DNA of 64,000 nt from Dyadobacter jejuensis. Its GTDB lineage: Bacteria; Bacteroidota; Bacteroidia; Cytophagales; Spirosomataceae. The notes beneath the pieces were generated by a model, which was not told the DNA's origin, did not search any database, and saw only the letters and a program-made list of their open reading frames with translations. The position numbers and the translations under genes were made by a program. Of the stretch, positions 53,093-61,348 are shown one piece after another (position 1 is the first letter of the stretch; each line of letters opens with the position of its first letter). The stretch covers positions 1-64,000 of the forward strand of contig NZ_QGDT01000017.1 in the NCBI RefSeq assembly GCF_003149085.1, written 5' to 3'.

Positions 53093-54217
53093 TTACAGTA
53101 CCCCTTTGGTAGAAGGCAGTACATCGAGGGCGTTTAAATCCCTTCGAACCGCCATTTTGATGGCTTTGGCGAAGGCCTTAAATATCGCTTCTATCTTATG
53201 ATGCTCATTATCACCCTCTACCTTGATGTTAAGGTTGGATAGGGAGGTATCTGAAAATGATTTGAAAAAGTGATGAAACATTTCAGTAGGCATTTCCCCA
53301 ATTCTTTCTCTTTTGAATTCGGCATCCCAGACCATCCATGGGCGGCCAGAGAAGTCGATAGCCACCTGGGCCAGGGCTTCGTCCATAGGGAGCAGATAGC
53401 CATAGCGGCTAATGCCCCGCTTGTCTCCTATGGCTTTACGATAGGCCTCACCCAGAGCCAGGGCCGTATCTTCGATGGTATGATGTTCGTCGATGTGTAG
53501 GTCGCCTTTGACCTGTATCGTTAGGTCGGCTCCCGAATGCTTGGCGAGCTGATCGAGCATATGGTCGAAAAATCCAAGCCCTGTTTCAATATGAGAGAGT
53601 CCGCTACCATCGAGGTTCAACTCGATCACAATTTCCGTCTCTTTGGTATTTCTTTCGACCCTAGCCTTCCTGGAGGGAAGTTTCAGGTGTTCATATATGG
53701 CATTCCAGTCCGTCGATACGAAGGCCAATGAAGGAGCAGCTTCTGACGGGATTTGCTGGGCCGATTCGGCCGATCCGATGTATATGGCCTTGCAACCCAA
53801 ATTGGCTGCCAACTGAACGTCGGTATGCCTGTCGCCAATTACATAGCTGTTGGCCAAGTCATAGTCGGAAGTAAGATACTCCTGCAGCATGCCTATGCCA
53901 GGCTTACGAGTAGGTAGGTTGTCCTCGGGGAAGCTACGATCCACATGTATCTGGGAGAAACGAATGTTTTCGCCTTCCAGAATGGACAACATTTTATTTT
54001 GGGCAGGCCAAAAGGTGTCTTCCGGAAAAGAGGCCGTTCCCAAACCATCTTGGTTGGTCACCATCACAAGTTCGTAATCGGTCTCTTCGGCTATTTTGCG
54101 CAGGTTAGAAATGGCTCCTGGTAAAAATGCTAGTTTCTCCAGGGAGTCCACCTGAAAATCGATCGGAGGCTCTATGATAATGGTACCATCACGATCTATA
54201 AATAACACCTTCTTCAT
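53093..54217 (-). CDS. hisB: Bifunctional histidinol-phosphatase / imidazoleglycerol-phosphate dehydratase
   Basis: A 374-residue fusion for two steps of histidine synthesis. The N-terminal HAD phosphatase (about 1-165) has the nucleophile FIDRDGTIII and the zinc-HAD pattern, with YVIGDRHTDVQLAANLGCKA. The C-terminal IGP dehydratase (about 180-374) has ETGLGFFDHMLDQLAKHSG, the manganese-binding DEHHTIEDTALALGEA and GDNEHHKIEAIFKAFAKA. The length matches the E. coli type. It stands alone; the other his genes are not adjacent, so the operon is split in this genome. Confidence 0.95.
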   Translation of the reverse strand: MKKVLFIDRDGTIIIEPPIDFQVDSLEKLAFLPGAISNLRKIAEETDYELVMVTNQDGLGTASFPEDTFWPAQNKMLSILEGENIRFSQIHVDRSFPEDNLPTRKPGIGMLQEYLTSDYDLANSYVIGDRHTDVQLAANLGCKAIYIGSAESAQQIPSEAAPSLAFVSTDWNAIYEHLKLPSRKARVERNTKETEIVIELNLDGSGLSHIETGLGFFDHMLDQLAKHSGADLTIQVKGDLHIDEHHTIEDTALALGEAYRKAIGDKRGISRYGYLLPMDEALAQVAIDFSGRPWMVWDAEFKRERIGEMPTEMFHHFFKSFSDTSLSNLNIKVEGDNEHHKIEAIFKAFAKAIKMAVRRDLNALDVLPSTKGVL

Positions 54218-54459
54218 TTGGTTGTATTATTGAAATAAATATTTAATCAAGACAATTGCATTTCCTAATTTTGCTCAAATTTCGGAAACTAAGCCGGATT
54301 GGTAAGCCATTTCTATAAGATTTTACTTTTAGAACCTTATTTAGAGGCTACAGCATGTCTATGTTTAGCTTAATTTGGTACAGGATCGCCACCGGAATGT
54401 ATAGGGGTTAAGAAATTACAACTGGTATTGTTAATAAAATATTTATAATTTTAAGCATT

Positions 54460-55053
54460 ATGTTCACAGGGATTGTTGAAGCTACTGGTTTAGTAGAAAA
54501 TATAGTTAATCAAGGTAGCAATGTTCAATTTACGATTCAATCTGCTATAGCATCTACTTTTAAGGTCGATCAGAGTATAAGCCATAATGGAGTTTGCTTG
54601 ACGGTCGTGGCCTGTGATGGCGATAGATACCAGGTTACGGCCGTAGAGGAAACCCTTCTTAAAACGAATCTTCGTGATTTGAAAACTGGAGATTTGGTGA
54701 ATCTGGAGCGTTGTATGCCCGCAAACGGTCGTTTCGATGGGCATATCGTACAGGGTCATGTGGACCAGGTTGGGACTTGTCGGCACATAGCACAACGCGA
54801 TGGGAGCTGGTTGTTCGATTTTAGCTTCGATGAGGCCCAGGGCAATGTTACCGTCGAAAAGGGATCTATTTGCATCAATGGAGTGAGCCTTACCGTCTTT
54901 AACTCTCAACCTGGAAGTTTTAGAGTGACGATTATTCCATATACTTATGAATTTACCAATTTTGCCGGTCTTCGTGTGGGAGATTCGGTTAATCTGGAAT
55001 TCGATATTTTAGGAAAGTATATTAAAAGAATATTGACAGGTTATCAATCTTAG
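54460..55053 (+). CDS. ribE: Riboflavin synthase, alpha subunit
   Basis: A 197-residue protein of two lumazine-binding repeats. The first begins MFTGIVEATGLVENI with SISHNGVCLTVV. The second begins near residue 90 with GRFDGHIVQGHVDQVGTC and SICINGVSLTVFN. It converts two 6,7-dimethyl-8-ribityllumazine molecules into riboflavin. The length is normal. The gene stands alone, with a 242-bp upstream region divergent from hisB. Confidence 0.95.
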   Translation: MFTGIVEATGLVENIVNQGSNVQFTIQSAIASTFKVDQSISHNGVCLTVVACDGDRYQVTAVEETLLKTNLRDLKTGDLVNLERCMPANGRFDGHIVQGHVDQVGTCRHIAQRDGSWLFDFSFDEAQGNVTVEKGSICINGVSLTVFNSQPGSFRVTIIPYTYEFTNFAGLRVGDSVNLEFDILGKYIKRILTGYQS

Positions 55054-55116
55054 TATCTTTGATTTTATCATGACTTTTTTGGTGTTGCAATCGGGCCGTG
55101 GCCTGTCCAATCTATC

Positions 55117-55236
55117 CTAAAATTGGTATACAAGCCGAAAGGTGATTCCTTTTTCGATAACAAAAGTATCATACAAACAAAACCAGTCGGGATAAGGTCT
55201 ATTGTCAAGCTGAATATTTCCATTTACTTTTACCAT
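55117..55236 (-). pseudogene. Possible C-terminal scrap of an outer-membrane protein gene
   Basis: The minus strand is open for 39 codons from MVKVNGNIQLDNRPYPDWF to IEKGITFRLVYQF and a stop. The alternating aromatic ending with a terminal Phe looks like the last strand of an outer-membrane barrel. The frame is open further upstream only across the start of the PASTA gene. It could be a remnant or chance; the support is the motif alone. Confidence 0.25.
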
Positions 55237-55266
55237 CTTATTAATAAGTTTCTGTCTTAAGTATAC

Positions 55267-56070
55267 ATGACTAAAATTAGCACCCAATCGCGTTCGGACC
55301 TTTTGATACATATCGGTATCATAATTGCGCTAATCCTGGTATTTTTCCTTGGCTTTTTCTTTATATACTTGCCTTTTACCACCAACCACGGCGAATCCAT
55401 TACCGTACCCGACCTCAGGAAGCAGCCTGTGACGGAGTTGGATGCTTTTTTGGATAGCCGGGATTTACGATACGAGGTGAGCGATTGTACTTTTGTGGCC
55501 AATGTGCCGCCTCTTACCATTATTTCTCAATACCCTGCTCCAGGATCGAAAGTAAAGGAGGGGCGAAAAATATATATTACGGTGGTCTCTAACACGGCTC
55601 CACTGATCAAGATGCCTAAGCTAACCGATATGACGCACCAAAGTGCGCAAATGTCCCTTAAAAGTGTTGGCTTAGAGGAAGGGACCATCACCTATGAGCC
55701 CGATATGGCTCAAAATGCCGTTTTGAAGCAGCTTTACCAGGGTAAGGAAATATTGCCTGGCCAGCCCGTTGCCAAGGGGTCCAAAATAGACCTGGTCCTT
55801 GGAGAGGGCTTGGGGACGGCTCAGTTCAATGCCCCTTCGGTATTGGACATGCCCTTGGATGAGGCCAAAATCGTCATTGTTGGCGCTGGCCTTAAAGTAG
55901 GGCAATTGATGGAATTGCAGCCAGAAGATGGGCAGGGGGGAGGAATTGTCGTGAAGCAGAATCCCGAAGGAGGATACAAAGTTAGAATAGGGGATGTGAT
56001 CGACTTATGGGTCACCCCGGAAGCCAACGAAACCGAATCGAATGAACAACCCCAAGGATTACAATTCTAA
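55267..56070 (+). CDS. PASTA-domain membrane protein without a kinase
   Basis: A 267-residue protein with a short cytoplasmic start, one membrane helix (about 14-36, IGIIIALILVFFLGFFFIYL) and three extracytoplasmic PASTA repeats (about 42-108, 112-180, 186-255; examples ITVPDLRKQPVTELDAFL, KMPKLTDMTHQSAQMSLK and NAPSVLDMPLDEAKIVIV). PASTA domains bind peptidoglycan fragments and usually sit on Ser/Thr kinases or PBPs. Here no kinase is fused or adjacent. Its 3' end overlaps the start of the T9SS protein gene by 29 bp. Confidence 0.87.
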   Translation: MTKISTQSRSDLLIHIGIIIALILVFFLGFFFIYLPFTTNHGESITVPDLRKQPVTELDAFLDSRDLRYEVSDCTFVANVPPLTIISQYPAPGSKVKEGRKIYITVVSNTAPLIKMPKLTDMTHQSAQMSLKSVGLEEGTITYEPDMAQNAVLKQLYQGKEILPGQPVAKGSKIDLVLGEGLGTAQFNAPSVLDMPLDEAKIVIVGAGLKVGQLMELQPEDGQGGGIVVKQNPEGGYKVRIGDVIDLWVTPEANETESNEQPQGLQF

Positions 56071-57901
56071 ACCGAACTCTTTTTTATATTGGCTATTAAG
56101 TTGTGCCCTGTTGGTTGCCTTTACGGCCAAGGGGCAATTGAGGGTAGTACCTCTAAGCGTGCCGGTCGCAACGGAGGGGGCGGAGCATTCGGGTATGCGG
56201 GTAGGGGCTACGGTCAACTTACCATTTTTTGATGATTTCTCCACAGCTACCAGTGGGATTCCCGACGCAACGTATTGGGAAACAGGAAGTGGTGTGTCTA
56301 TTAATAATACGCTTACGACTGGGCAGCCATCCCTCAATTTGGCTACCTTCGACGGGCTGAATTCCCATGGGTTTCCCTATAATTTCATAAATCCCCTCTA
56401 CCAGGACTTTACCGATACGCTCACCTCACAGCCTATTGCGCTTGGGGGGCTAAGTCCTGCCGACTCCATCTATCTAAGTTTTTTTTGGCAGAGCGGCTCG
56501 CTCATTGAGAAGCCAGATTCAAGCGATTTTTTGCAACTGGAGTTTCTAGGGGTAGATGCCCAGTGGGAGGTCGTGTGGAAGCAAACGGGTTATAGAGTGG
56601 ATTCCGCTTTTCATCAAACTTTTGTAGCGATCAAGGATCCTAAGTATCTGCATTCGGGGTTTCAATTCCGATTTCAAAGTTACGGACGAAGTTCGGGAGC
56701 TTATGACATGTGGCATGTAGACTATGTATTCCTAAATGCGGGTAGAAATTCCTCGGACCGCTATATTCGGGACTTGGCCCTTACACGTCCTTTAAGTCCT
56801 CTCTTAAAGGAGTTTACCAATATGCCCTTGGGGCATTATCTTACCGACCCCGGCCGGTTTACGGAGGAGGCCGTAACCGCTGAAATCCGAAATTTATATA
56901 ATAATGAAAACCGGACTTCCTTCGTACTGACCCTTGAAGACGAGCTCTCCGGTACCAGTTTTGTTGGAGGGAGTGAAGGCTCAACGTACATTGGCCCCCT
57001 GGCCACCCTCGATAAATCCGTTAAGATGAGTCCCCTGACGGGTGTTGAAGGATTAGAATCTCTGCGGATACGGTATAAGTTTATGATGCAAACTACCGAT
57101 AATCAGAATCCCAGTATTCCCACCATCGATCTTCGGCGCAACGACACCCTCAGTGCGGTTGCCGAACTGAACGACTATTTTGCTTATGACGACGGAACGG
57201 CAGAATACGGAGTTCAGATGAATCAGAAACTGGGTAGAACCGTCGTCCAATATTTATTGCCGAAGCCTGATACCATAGGGGGAGTTCGTATGTCGATCTT
57301 ACCCTTTAATAATGATATTGCCGGCTCTAGCTTTACCCTTCAGCTATGGAGCAACAAACAAGGGAAGCCCGATAGGTTGTTGGCTCAGCAGGCCTTTCCC
57401 GCCACCTATAATTCCAGTAGAACGGAACTTTCAGAGTTTGCCTTCGCTAGAGCCGTGGCCGTTTCCGATACGTTTTACGTTGGTTGGCTGCAAGTGAGTG
57501 ATAATCCGCTTACAATAGGCTACGACCTAAATACCAAATATGGAGCAGGGAAAGTACATTACAGCGTAGGTAATTCATGGACCGTAGCGGCAAATTTGCG
57601 GGGAAGTATCATGATTAGGCCATTTGTTGCACGAGCCGGTGCTGAGGTCATCACGGGCACCGAGCCGCTCCTTCAACAGGCGTTTTATTATCCCAACCCC
57701 TTTAGGGGAACGGTACAATGGAAGGGCGAAGCCTTGAAAAAGATAGAGGTGTATGACCAGTCCGGAAGGCTACTTCGGGAAATTACCGATGGAATTCAAG
57801 GTGATTTTATAGACCTAAAGGAACTAACCCAAGGTTATTACTATTTTAAAACGTACACAACAAAAGGAAGCAGCGTACACAGAATGCTGCGGTTGAAATA
57901 A
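56042..57901 (+). CDS. T9SS type A sorting domain protein, large secreted
   Basis: A 619-residue exported protein with a signal peptide ending AFTAKGQ. The body is beta-rich with LPFFDDFSTATSGIPDATYW and a jelly-roll-like middle. The final 80 residues form a T9SS C-terminal domain: AFYYPNPFRGTVQWKG, KKIEVYDQSGRLLREI, LKELTQGYYYFKTYTTKG. The type IX system exports such proteins across the outer membrane and often anchors them to the surface. It overlaps the PASTA gene by 29 bp, so the two are probably made together. The function is unknown. Confidence 0.87.
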   Translation: MNNPKDYNSKPNSFLYWLLSCALLVAFTAKGQLRVVPLSVPVATEGAEHSGMRVGATVNLPFFDDFSTATSGIPDATYWETGSGVSINNTLTTGQPSLNLATFDGLNSHGFPYNFINPLYQDFTDTLTSQPIALGGLSPADSIYLSFFWQSGSLIEKPDSSDFLQLEFLGVDAQWEVVWKQTGYRVDSAFHQTFVAIKDPKYLHSGFQFRFQSYGRSSGAYDMWHVDYVFLNAGRNSSDRYIRDLALTRPLSPLLKEFTNMPLGHYLTDPGRFTEEAVTAEIRNLYNNENRTSFVLTLEDELSGTSFVGGSEGSTYIGPLATLDKSVKMSPLTGVEGLESLRIRYKFMMQTTDNQNPSIPTIDLRRNDTLSAVAELNDYFAYDDGTAEYGVQMNQKLGRTVVQYLLPKPDTIGGVRMSILPFNNDIAGSSFTLQLWSNKQGKPDRLLAQQAFPATYNSSRTELSEFAFARAVAVSDTFYVGWLQVSDNPLTIGYDLNTKYGAGKVHYSVGNSWTVAANLRGSIMIRPFVARAGAEVITGTEPLLQQAFYYPNPFRGTVQWKGEALKKIEVYDQSGRLLREITDGIQGDFIDLKELTQGYYYFKTYTTKGSSVHRMLRLK

Positions 57902-57930
57902 TGATTAGGTAACTTAATAAATTTGAAGTA

Positions 57931-58239
57931 ATGGATATAACGGTAGAAGAATTAAAAGAAAGACTTGATAAAGGAGAAAATCTTCACTTTTATGATGTCC
58001 GTGAGGAGCATGAATATGAAGAGGATAACTTAGGGGCCACTTTGATTCCTCTAGGCGACTTTCCCGACCATGTGGAAGAGCTTAGCCCCCTTAAAGACGA
58101 AGAGGTAATAGTACATTGCCGCTCTGGGGCAAGAAGTGGCAAAGCCGTTGCATTCTTGAAAGCTCAAGGCTTTAGCAATGCCAGGAATGTAATAGGCGGT
58201 ATATTGGCCTATCGTGAATTGGAGGAGTCAGAAGACTAG
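57931..58239 (+). CDS. Rhodanese-like domain protein
   Basis: A 102-residue single rhodanese domain. The active-site cysteine is Cys63 in VIVHCRSGARSGKAV, with the N-terminal YDVREEHEYEEDNLGAT as the conserved CH2A-like segment. Such proteins carry sulfane sulfur in the cytoplasm; the acceptor is unknown. A TAAATTTG promoter box at 57918-57925 lies so close to the ATG that the mRNA may be almost leaderless. Confidence 0.9.
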   Translation: MDITVEELKERLDKGENLHFYDVREEHEYEEDNLGATLIPLGDFPDHVEELSPLKDEEVIVHCRSGARSGKAVAFLKAQGFSNARNVIGGILAYRELEESED

Positions 58240-58249
58240 TGAATAGGAA

Positions 58250-58292
58250 GGAAGGAATTAACTCACCTTGTGGTGATTTTAATTCCTTCCTT
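58250..58292. terminator. Bidirectional hairpin terminator
   Basis: GGAAGGAATTAA pairs with TTAATTCCTTCC around a 17-base loop, with TTATTA after it. It lies between the convergent rhodanese and folB genes. Confidence 0.75.
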
Positions 58293-58293
58293 A

Positions 58294-58683
58294 TTATCCC
58301 TCCATCGTGATAGCCGCCCGGTTGCACACTCCTCCGACTGGGGGGTTAAATTTAGAAACCTTCACCGTGACCTTGTCCACAGAAGGGTAGGAGCCCCGTA
58401 TTTTTTGAATCACCTTCAGGGCAATATGTTCCAACAGGTGAGCGGGTTCCTTCATCACCTCTACGGCAATGCTGTATAAAGTTTCATAATTTACAGTTTC
58501 ACTAAGTTTGTCATGCTCTGCAGCCAGTATAAAATTGGTGTGGATGGTGATGTCCAGTGAATACTTGTTTCCAATGCGTTGTTCTTCAGGGTAGTAGCCG
58601 TGATAGGCAAAAAACTCTAATCCTTCTAAGGTAATGGTTCCCAATGAATGTGGTGGTAGGTTCTGTGGCGCTGGTGAGGCCAC
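58294..58683 (-). CDS. folB: Dihydroneopterin aldolase
   Basis: A 129-residue enzyme of folate synthesis. Motifs are LEGLEFFAYHGYYPEEQRIG with the substrate-binding Glu, ETVNYETLYSIAVEVM, PAHLLEHIALKVIQKI and the closing KVSKFNPPVGG. The start is GTG at 58683, and about 12 Pro-rich residues precede the enzyme fold, so a slightly later start is possible. The gene lies 18 bp after the DivIVA stop on the same strand. Confidence 0.92.
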   Translation of the reverse strand: MASPAPQNLPPHSLGTITLEGLEFFAYHGYYPEEQRIGNKYSLDITIHTNFILAAEHDKLSETVNYETLYSIAVEVMKEPAHLLEHIALKVIQKIRGSYPSVDKVTVKVSKFNPPVGGVCNRAAITMEG

Positions 58684-58701
58684 TTTGATGAATAATATGG
58701 T

Positions 58702-59667
58702 TTAAATTTGGTCAAAAAAGGAACCCCCACTCTCCATTTCGTTGGCTCTGGATGGCTCTGGCGCCTTTGGCTTCGACGGCTCGGTAGCCTGCTGAGCTGG
58801 CGGAGTGGGTAAGTTTTTGTCTTGCGCCTCTGCAATGGGGGTGCTATTGTCCGCTTCAGAGCTATGGGCTATCTCGGGGTTTGCTTCTTGTGACCGCGCT
58901 GTGTCCTGCGAAACGGGGGCCGCTTTGGCTTCCTCCTCCTGCAAGTTGGGTTCCACTGTTCTGGCGATGTTCAGATTGGTTTTGGCAACTGGAGGTTGTG
59001 GTATAATAGCTTCGGACTCGCCAGAAGCCAAGGGTATGGCAGCTTCTACAGGCTTTTCTTCCTGTTTTTCTTCAATAGGCTTTTTGGGGATTTCGATTTG
59101 TGCTACATGTTGCTTTATCTCATCCATTTTATTGAGCACCGATTCCCGATCGTACTTCTGCTCGAATCGTTCTATCGTTTCTAAAGTGTTATTGGCCAAG
59201 GACGAGAGCTGAACCATGAGGTTATCCCTATAGTTTTCAATGGCTCTAAAATCTCTTTCCTGATTTTTGACCTCATTGACAAACTCCTCCTTTAGGTTTT
59301 GAAGGCGCAATTCGGTGTCGGCAATTACCTTTTGAGTGCGTTCCTCCGCTTCTAATATCATGGAGTCGGATAAGGATATAGCTTCTTCTTTCCTCTTTTC
59401 GGCCTCCTCTAGGGCTTCTTTTTCTATCTGTCTTCCCGTTTCTTCCGCCGTTTTTAGGGTTCTAAAAAGGGATGATTCTATGTCTTTTAGCTTGGCAAGT
59501 TCATTTTGAGTCTGTTCTAGCTGCGCTTTTAGTTGTCGGTTTTCACTGGTAAATCGTTCCCATTCCTGTGATAGTGAATTCAAGAAGGCGTCCACGGCCT
59601 CAGGCTCATAACCCCGAAATATTTTTTCGAAGGTATGCTTGCGTATGTCTATAGCGGAAATCTTCAT
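58702..59667 (-). CDS. DivIVA-domain coiled-coil protein
   Basis: A 321-residue protein. The first 35 residues are the DivIVA lipid-binding head (ISAIDIRKHTFEKIFRGYEP, then EAVDAFLNSL). A long coiled coil follows to about residue 190 (LKAQLEQTQNELAKLKDIES, EEAEKRKEEAISLSDSMILE). The C-terminal 130 residues are a disordered Pro/Glu/Ala-rich tail ending GGSFFDQI. DivIVA proteins mark curved membrane or organise growth in Gram-positives. Bacteroidota homologues exist with unknown role. It is co-oriented with folB. Confidence 0.85.
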   Translation of the reverse strand: MKISAIDIRKHTFEKIFRGYEPEAVDAFLNSLSQEWERFTSENRQLKAQLEQTQNELAKLKDIESSLFRTLKTAEETGRQIEKEALEEAEKRKEEAISLSDSMILEAEERTQKVIADTELRLQNLKEEFVNEVKNQERDFRAIENYRDNLMVQLSSLANNTLETIERFEQKYDRESVLNKMDEIKQHVAQIEIPKKPIEEKQEEKPVEAAIPLASGESEAIIPQPPVAKTNLNIARTVEPNLQEEEAKAAPVSQDTARSQEANPEIAHSSEADNSTPIAEAQDKNLPTPPAQQATEPSKPKAPEPSRANEMESGGSFFDQI

Positions 59668-59758
59668 GGCAGAATATAGGCTTGATATGTATTTTTTAAA
59701 CGTTGCGTAAGTTAAAGATAACTACCCTACATTTCAAAGAATTTGCCAATATTACCAT

Positions 59759-60673
59759 TTAATATGTTTCATATGGCTGTACTTCCCAGACAGAGATGGT
59801 ACGGTCATCACTACAAGACACTAGCTGATTATGGTAGTTGGACCATAGTAATTTATTCACAGATGTGCCATGGCCGGCGTGGCGTCCTCTATCGATTACT
59901 TTTTTGAGCCGAAATCCCTCAGTTTGCCATATTTTTATGGATTTGTCCATACTAGCCGTAGAAAAATAGGCGCCATCGGGACTGAAAGTCAGGTGGTTGA
60001 TCGCATACATATGTGCGGGTATATCCTGAATCAGCTGGTAGTCAGTTGTAGCATCCCAAATTTTAATATGGGCATCGCGACCACTGCTCAACAAATACCG
60101 TCCATCGGGCGAATAGTTCAGGGTGAATACAGAATTGCCATGTTCCCCAATGGTCTGTTTGAGGTGATAGTCTTGTAAATCGAAAATATGTACTCGATTT
60201 TGGCTATCCCCGACGGCAAATTCCCTCTGGTCGGGGCTTACTGCGATGCAGCGTATACTTTCTGAACTTAATTTAATATGTTTTTGAACGGAGAAACTGG
60301 GGATGTCCATTACCATAAGTACCCCATCGCCCAGGGCAATGAGTGCCTTGTCGTTCACCAGTTGAATGTCGAAAATACTGGCTGAAGTAATTTTGGCCGT
60401 TTTTAGGATTGTATTGGTTTTGGTATCCAGGAGCTGGATTCCTTCATAATTCTGGCCTATCCATAGCTGCTCTCGGGTAGGGTCATAGGCTAGGGCGTAC
60501 ACCGATGCGCCGGCGCGAGCTATGAGCTTGCCGAGGTCGGGTTGGGTCAAATCCCATAGAATGATAAAGCCGTCGCCACCTGCCGAGTAGAATTGGGAAT
60601 CAGTATGTTTTTGAATTATGGTGTAAATACTATCGCGATGACCAGAAAAAGTATCAATTTTGTGGATATTCAT
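59759..60673 (-). CDS. Seven-bladed WD40 repeat protein
   Basis: A 304-residue cytoplasmic protein with no signal peptide. It consists of about seven WD40 repeats, for example GGDGFIILWDLTQ, GRDAHIKIWDATTD, SMDKSIKIWQTE and SDDRTISVWEVQPY, with HGNSVFTLNYSPDGRYLLS between blades. It would form a beta-propeller scaffold. No enzyme domain is present. It diverges from the phosphopantetheinyl transferase gene with 38 bp between starts, so the two may share a promoter region. Confidence 0.88.
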   Translation of the reverse strand: MNIHKIDTFSGHRDSIYTIIQKHTDSQFYSAGGDGFIILWDLTQPDLGKLIARAGASVYALAYDPTREQLWIGQNYEGIQLLDTKTNTILKTAKITSASIFDIQLVNDKALIALGDGVLMVMDIPSFSVQKHIKLSSESIRCIAVSPDQREFAVGDSQNRVHIFDLQDYHLKQTIGEHGNSVFTLNYSPDGRYLLSSGRDAHIKIWDATTDYQLIQDIPAHMYAINHLTFSPDGAYFSTASMDKSIKIWQTEGFRLKKVIDRGRHAGHGTSVNKLLWSNYHNQLVSCSDDRTISVWEVQPYETY

Positions 60674-60711
60674 ATAGGATTGTTTTCACTAGCTAATTAA
60701 ACAATATAGTT

Positions 60712-61341
60712 ATGCCCCTCGTTCATTCTGAACTTATCGATAATAAGGCTACCCTGTTTTTATGGGAATTGACCGAAGATGAGTCGGAACTCCGTCGCCA
60801 GTTGCACCACAAATATAATATGGAAGAGTTGGAGGCCATTTCTCATCCTCAAAAAATTAGGGAATGGTTGGCTAGCCGCTTGCTGTTGCAGCTATTGGCC
60901 CAACAACAAGAGCTTGTGTATGCGGGTACCCAAAAGGATGAGCATGGTAAGGCTTTTTTGATAAACCATAACCTACAAATATCCTTGACCCATACCCAGG
61001 ACTATGTAGCGGCCATCTTAGGGACGGAGTTTCCGGTAGGTATCGACATGGAGCGCCTAGATCCCAAACTGCAGCGTACGGCGCACAAGTTCTTGACGGT
61101 AAGCGAATATGAGCATGCCGAAGACGACCTACGCCGATTAGGAACCTACTGGTGTGCCAAGGAGGCGGTATACAAGCTTTATGGGAAGAAGAAGGTAAGC
61201 TTTAAAGATCAAATTTACATTCTACCCTTTTCCGATCAGCAAGAGGTGCTGGAAGGGGAGCTTCGGGATGAGGATACCCTGCTCGTCTCCCAGGTATATC
61301 TGCGATGGATTGGCGAGTATTGTATGGCCATAGCACTCTAG
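60712..61341 (+). CDS. 4'-phosphopantetheinyl transferase superfamily protein
   Basis: A 209-residue Sfp-type enzyme that loads phosphopantetheine onto carrier proteins. The magnesium-binding motif is FPVGIDMERLD (about 102-112), followed by FLTVSEYEHAE and the C-terminal YWCAKEAVYKLYGKKK. The N-terminal half contains the variable region with SHPQKIREWLASRLLLQ. The target carrier protein is not encoded nearby. Its stop lies 7 bp from the end of the convergent SirB1-like gene. Confidence 0.9.
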   Translation: MPLVHSELIDNKATLFLWELTEDESELRRQLHHKYNMEELEAISHPQKIREWLASRLLLQLLAQQQELVYAGTQKDEHGKAFLINHNLQISLTHTQDYVAAILGTEFPVGIDMERLDPKLQRTAHKFLTVSEYEHAEDDLRRLGTYWCAKEAVYKLYGKKKVSFKDQIYILPFSDQQEVLEGELRDEDTLLVSQVYLRWIGEYCMAIAL

Positions 61342-61348
61342 TGAGGTG

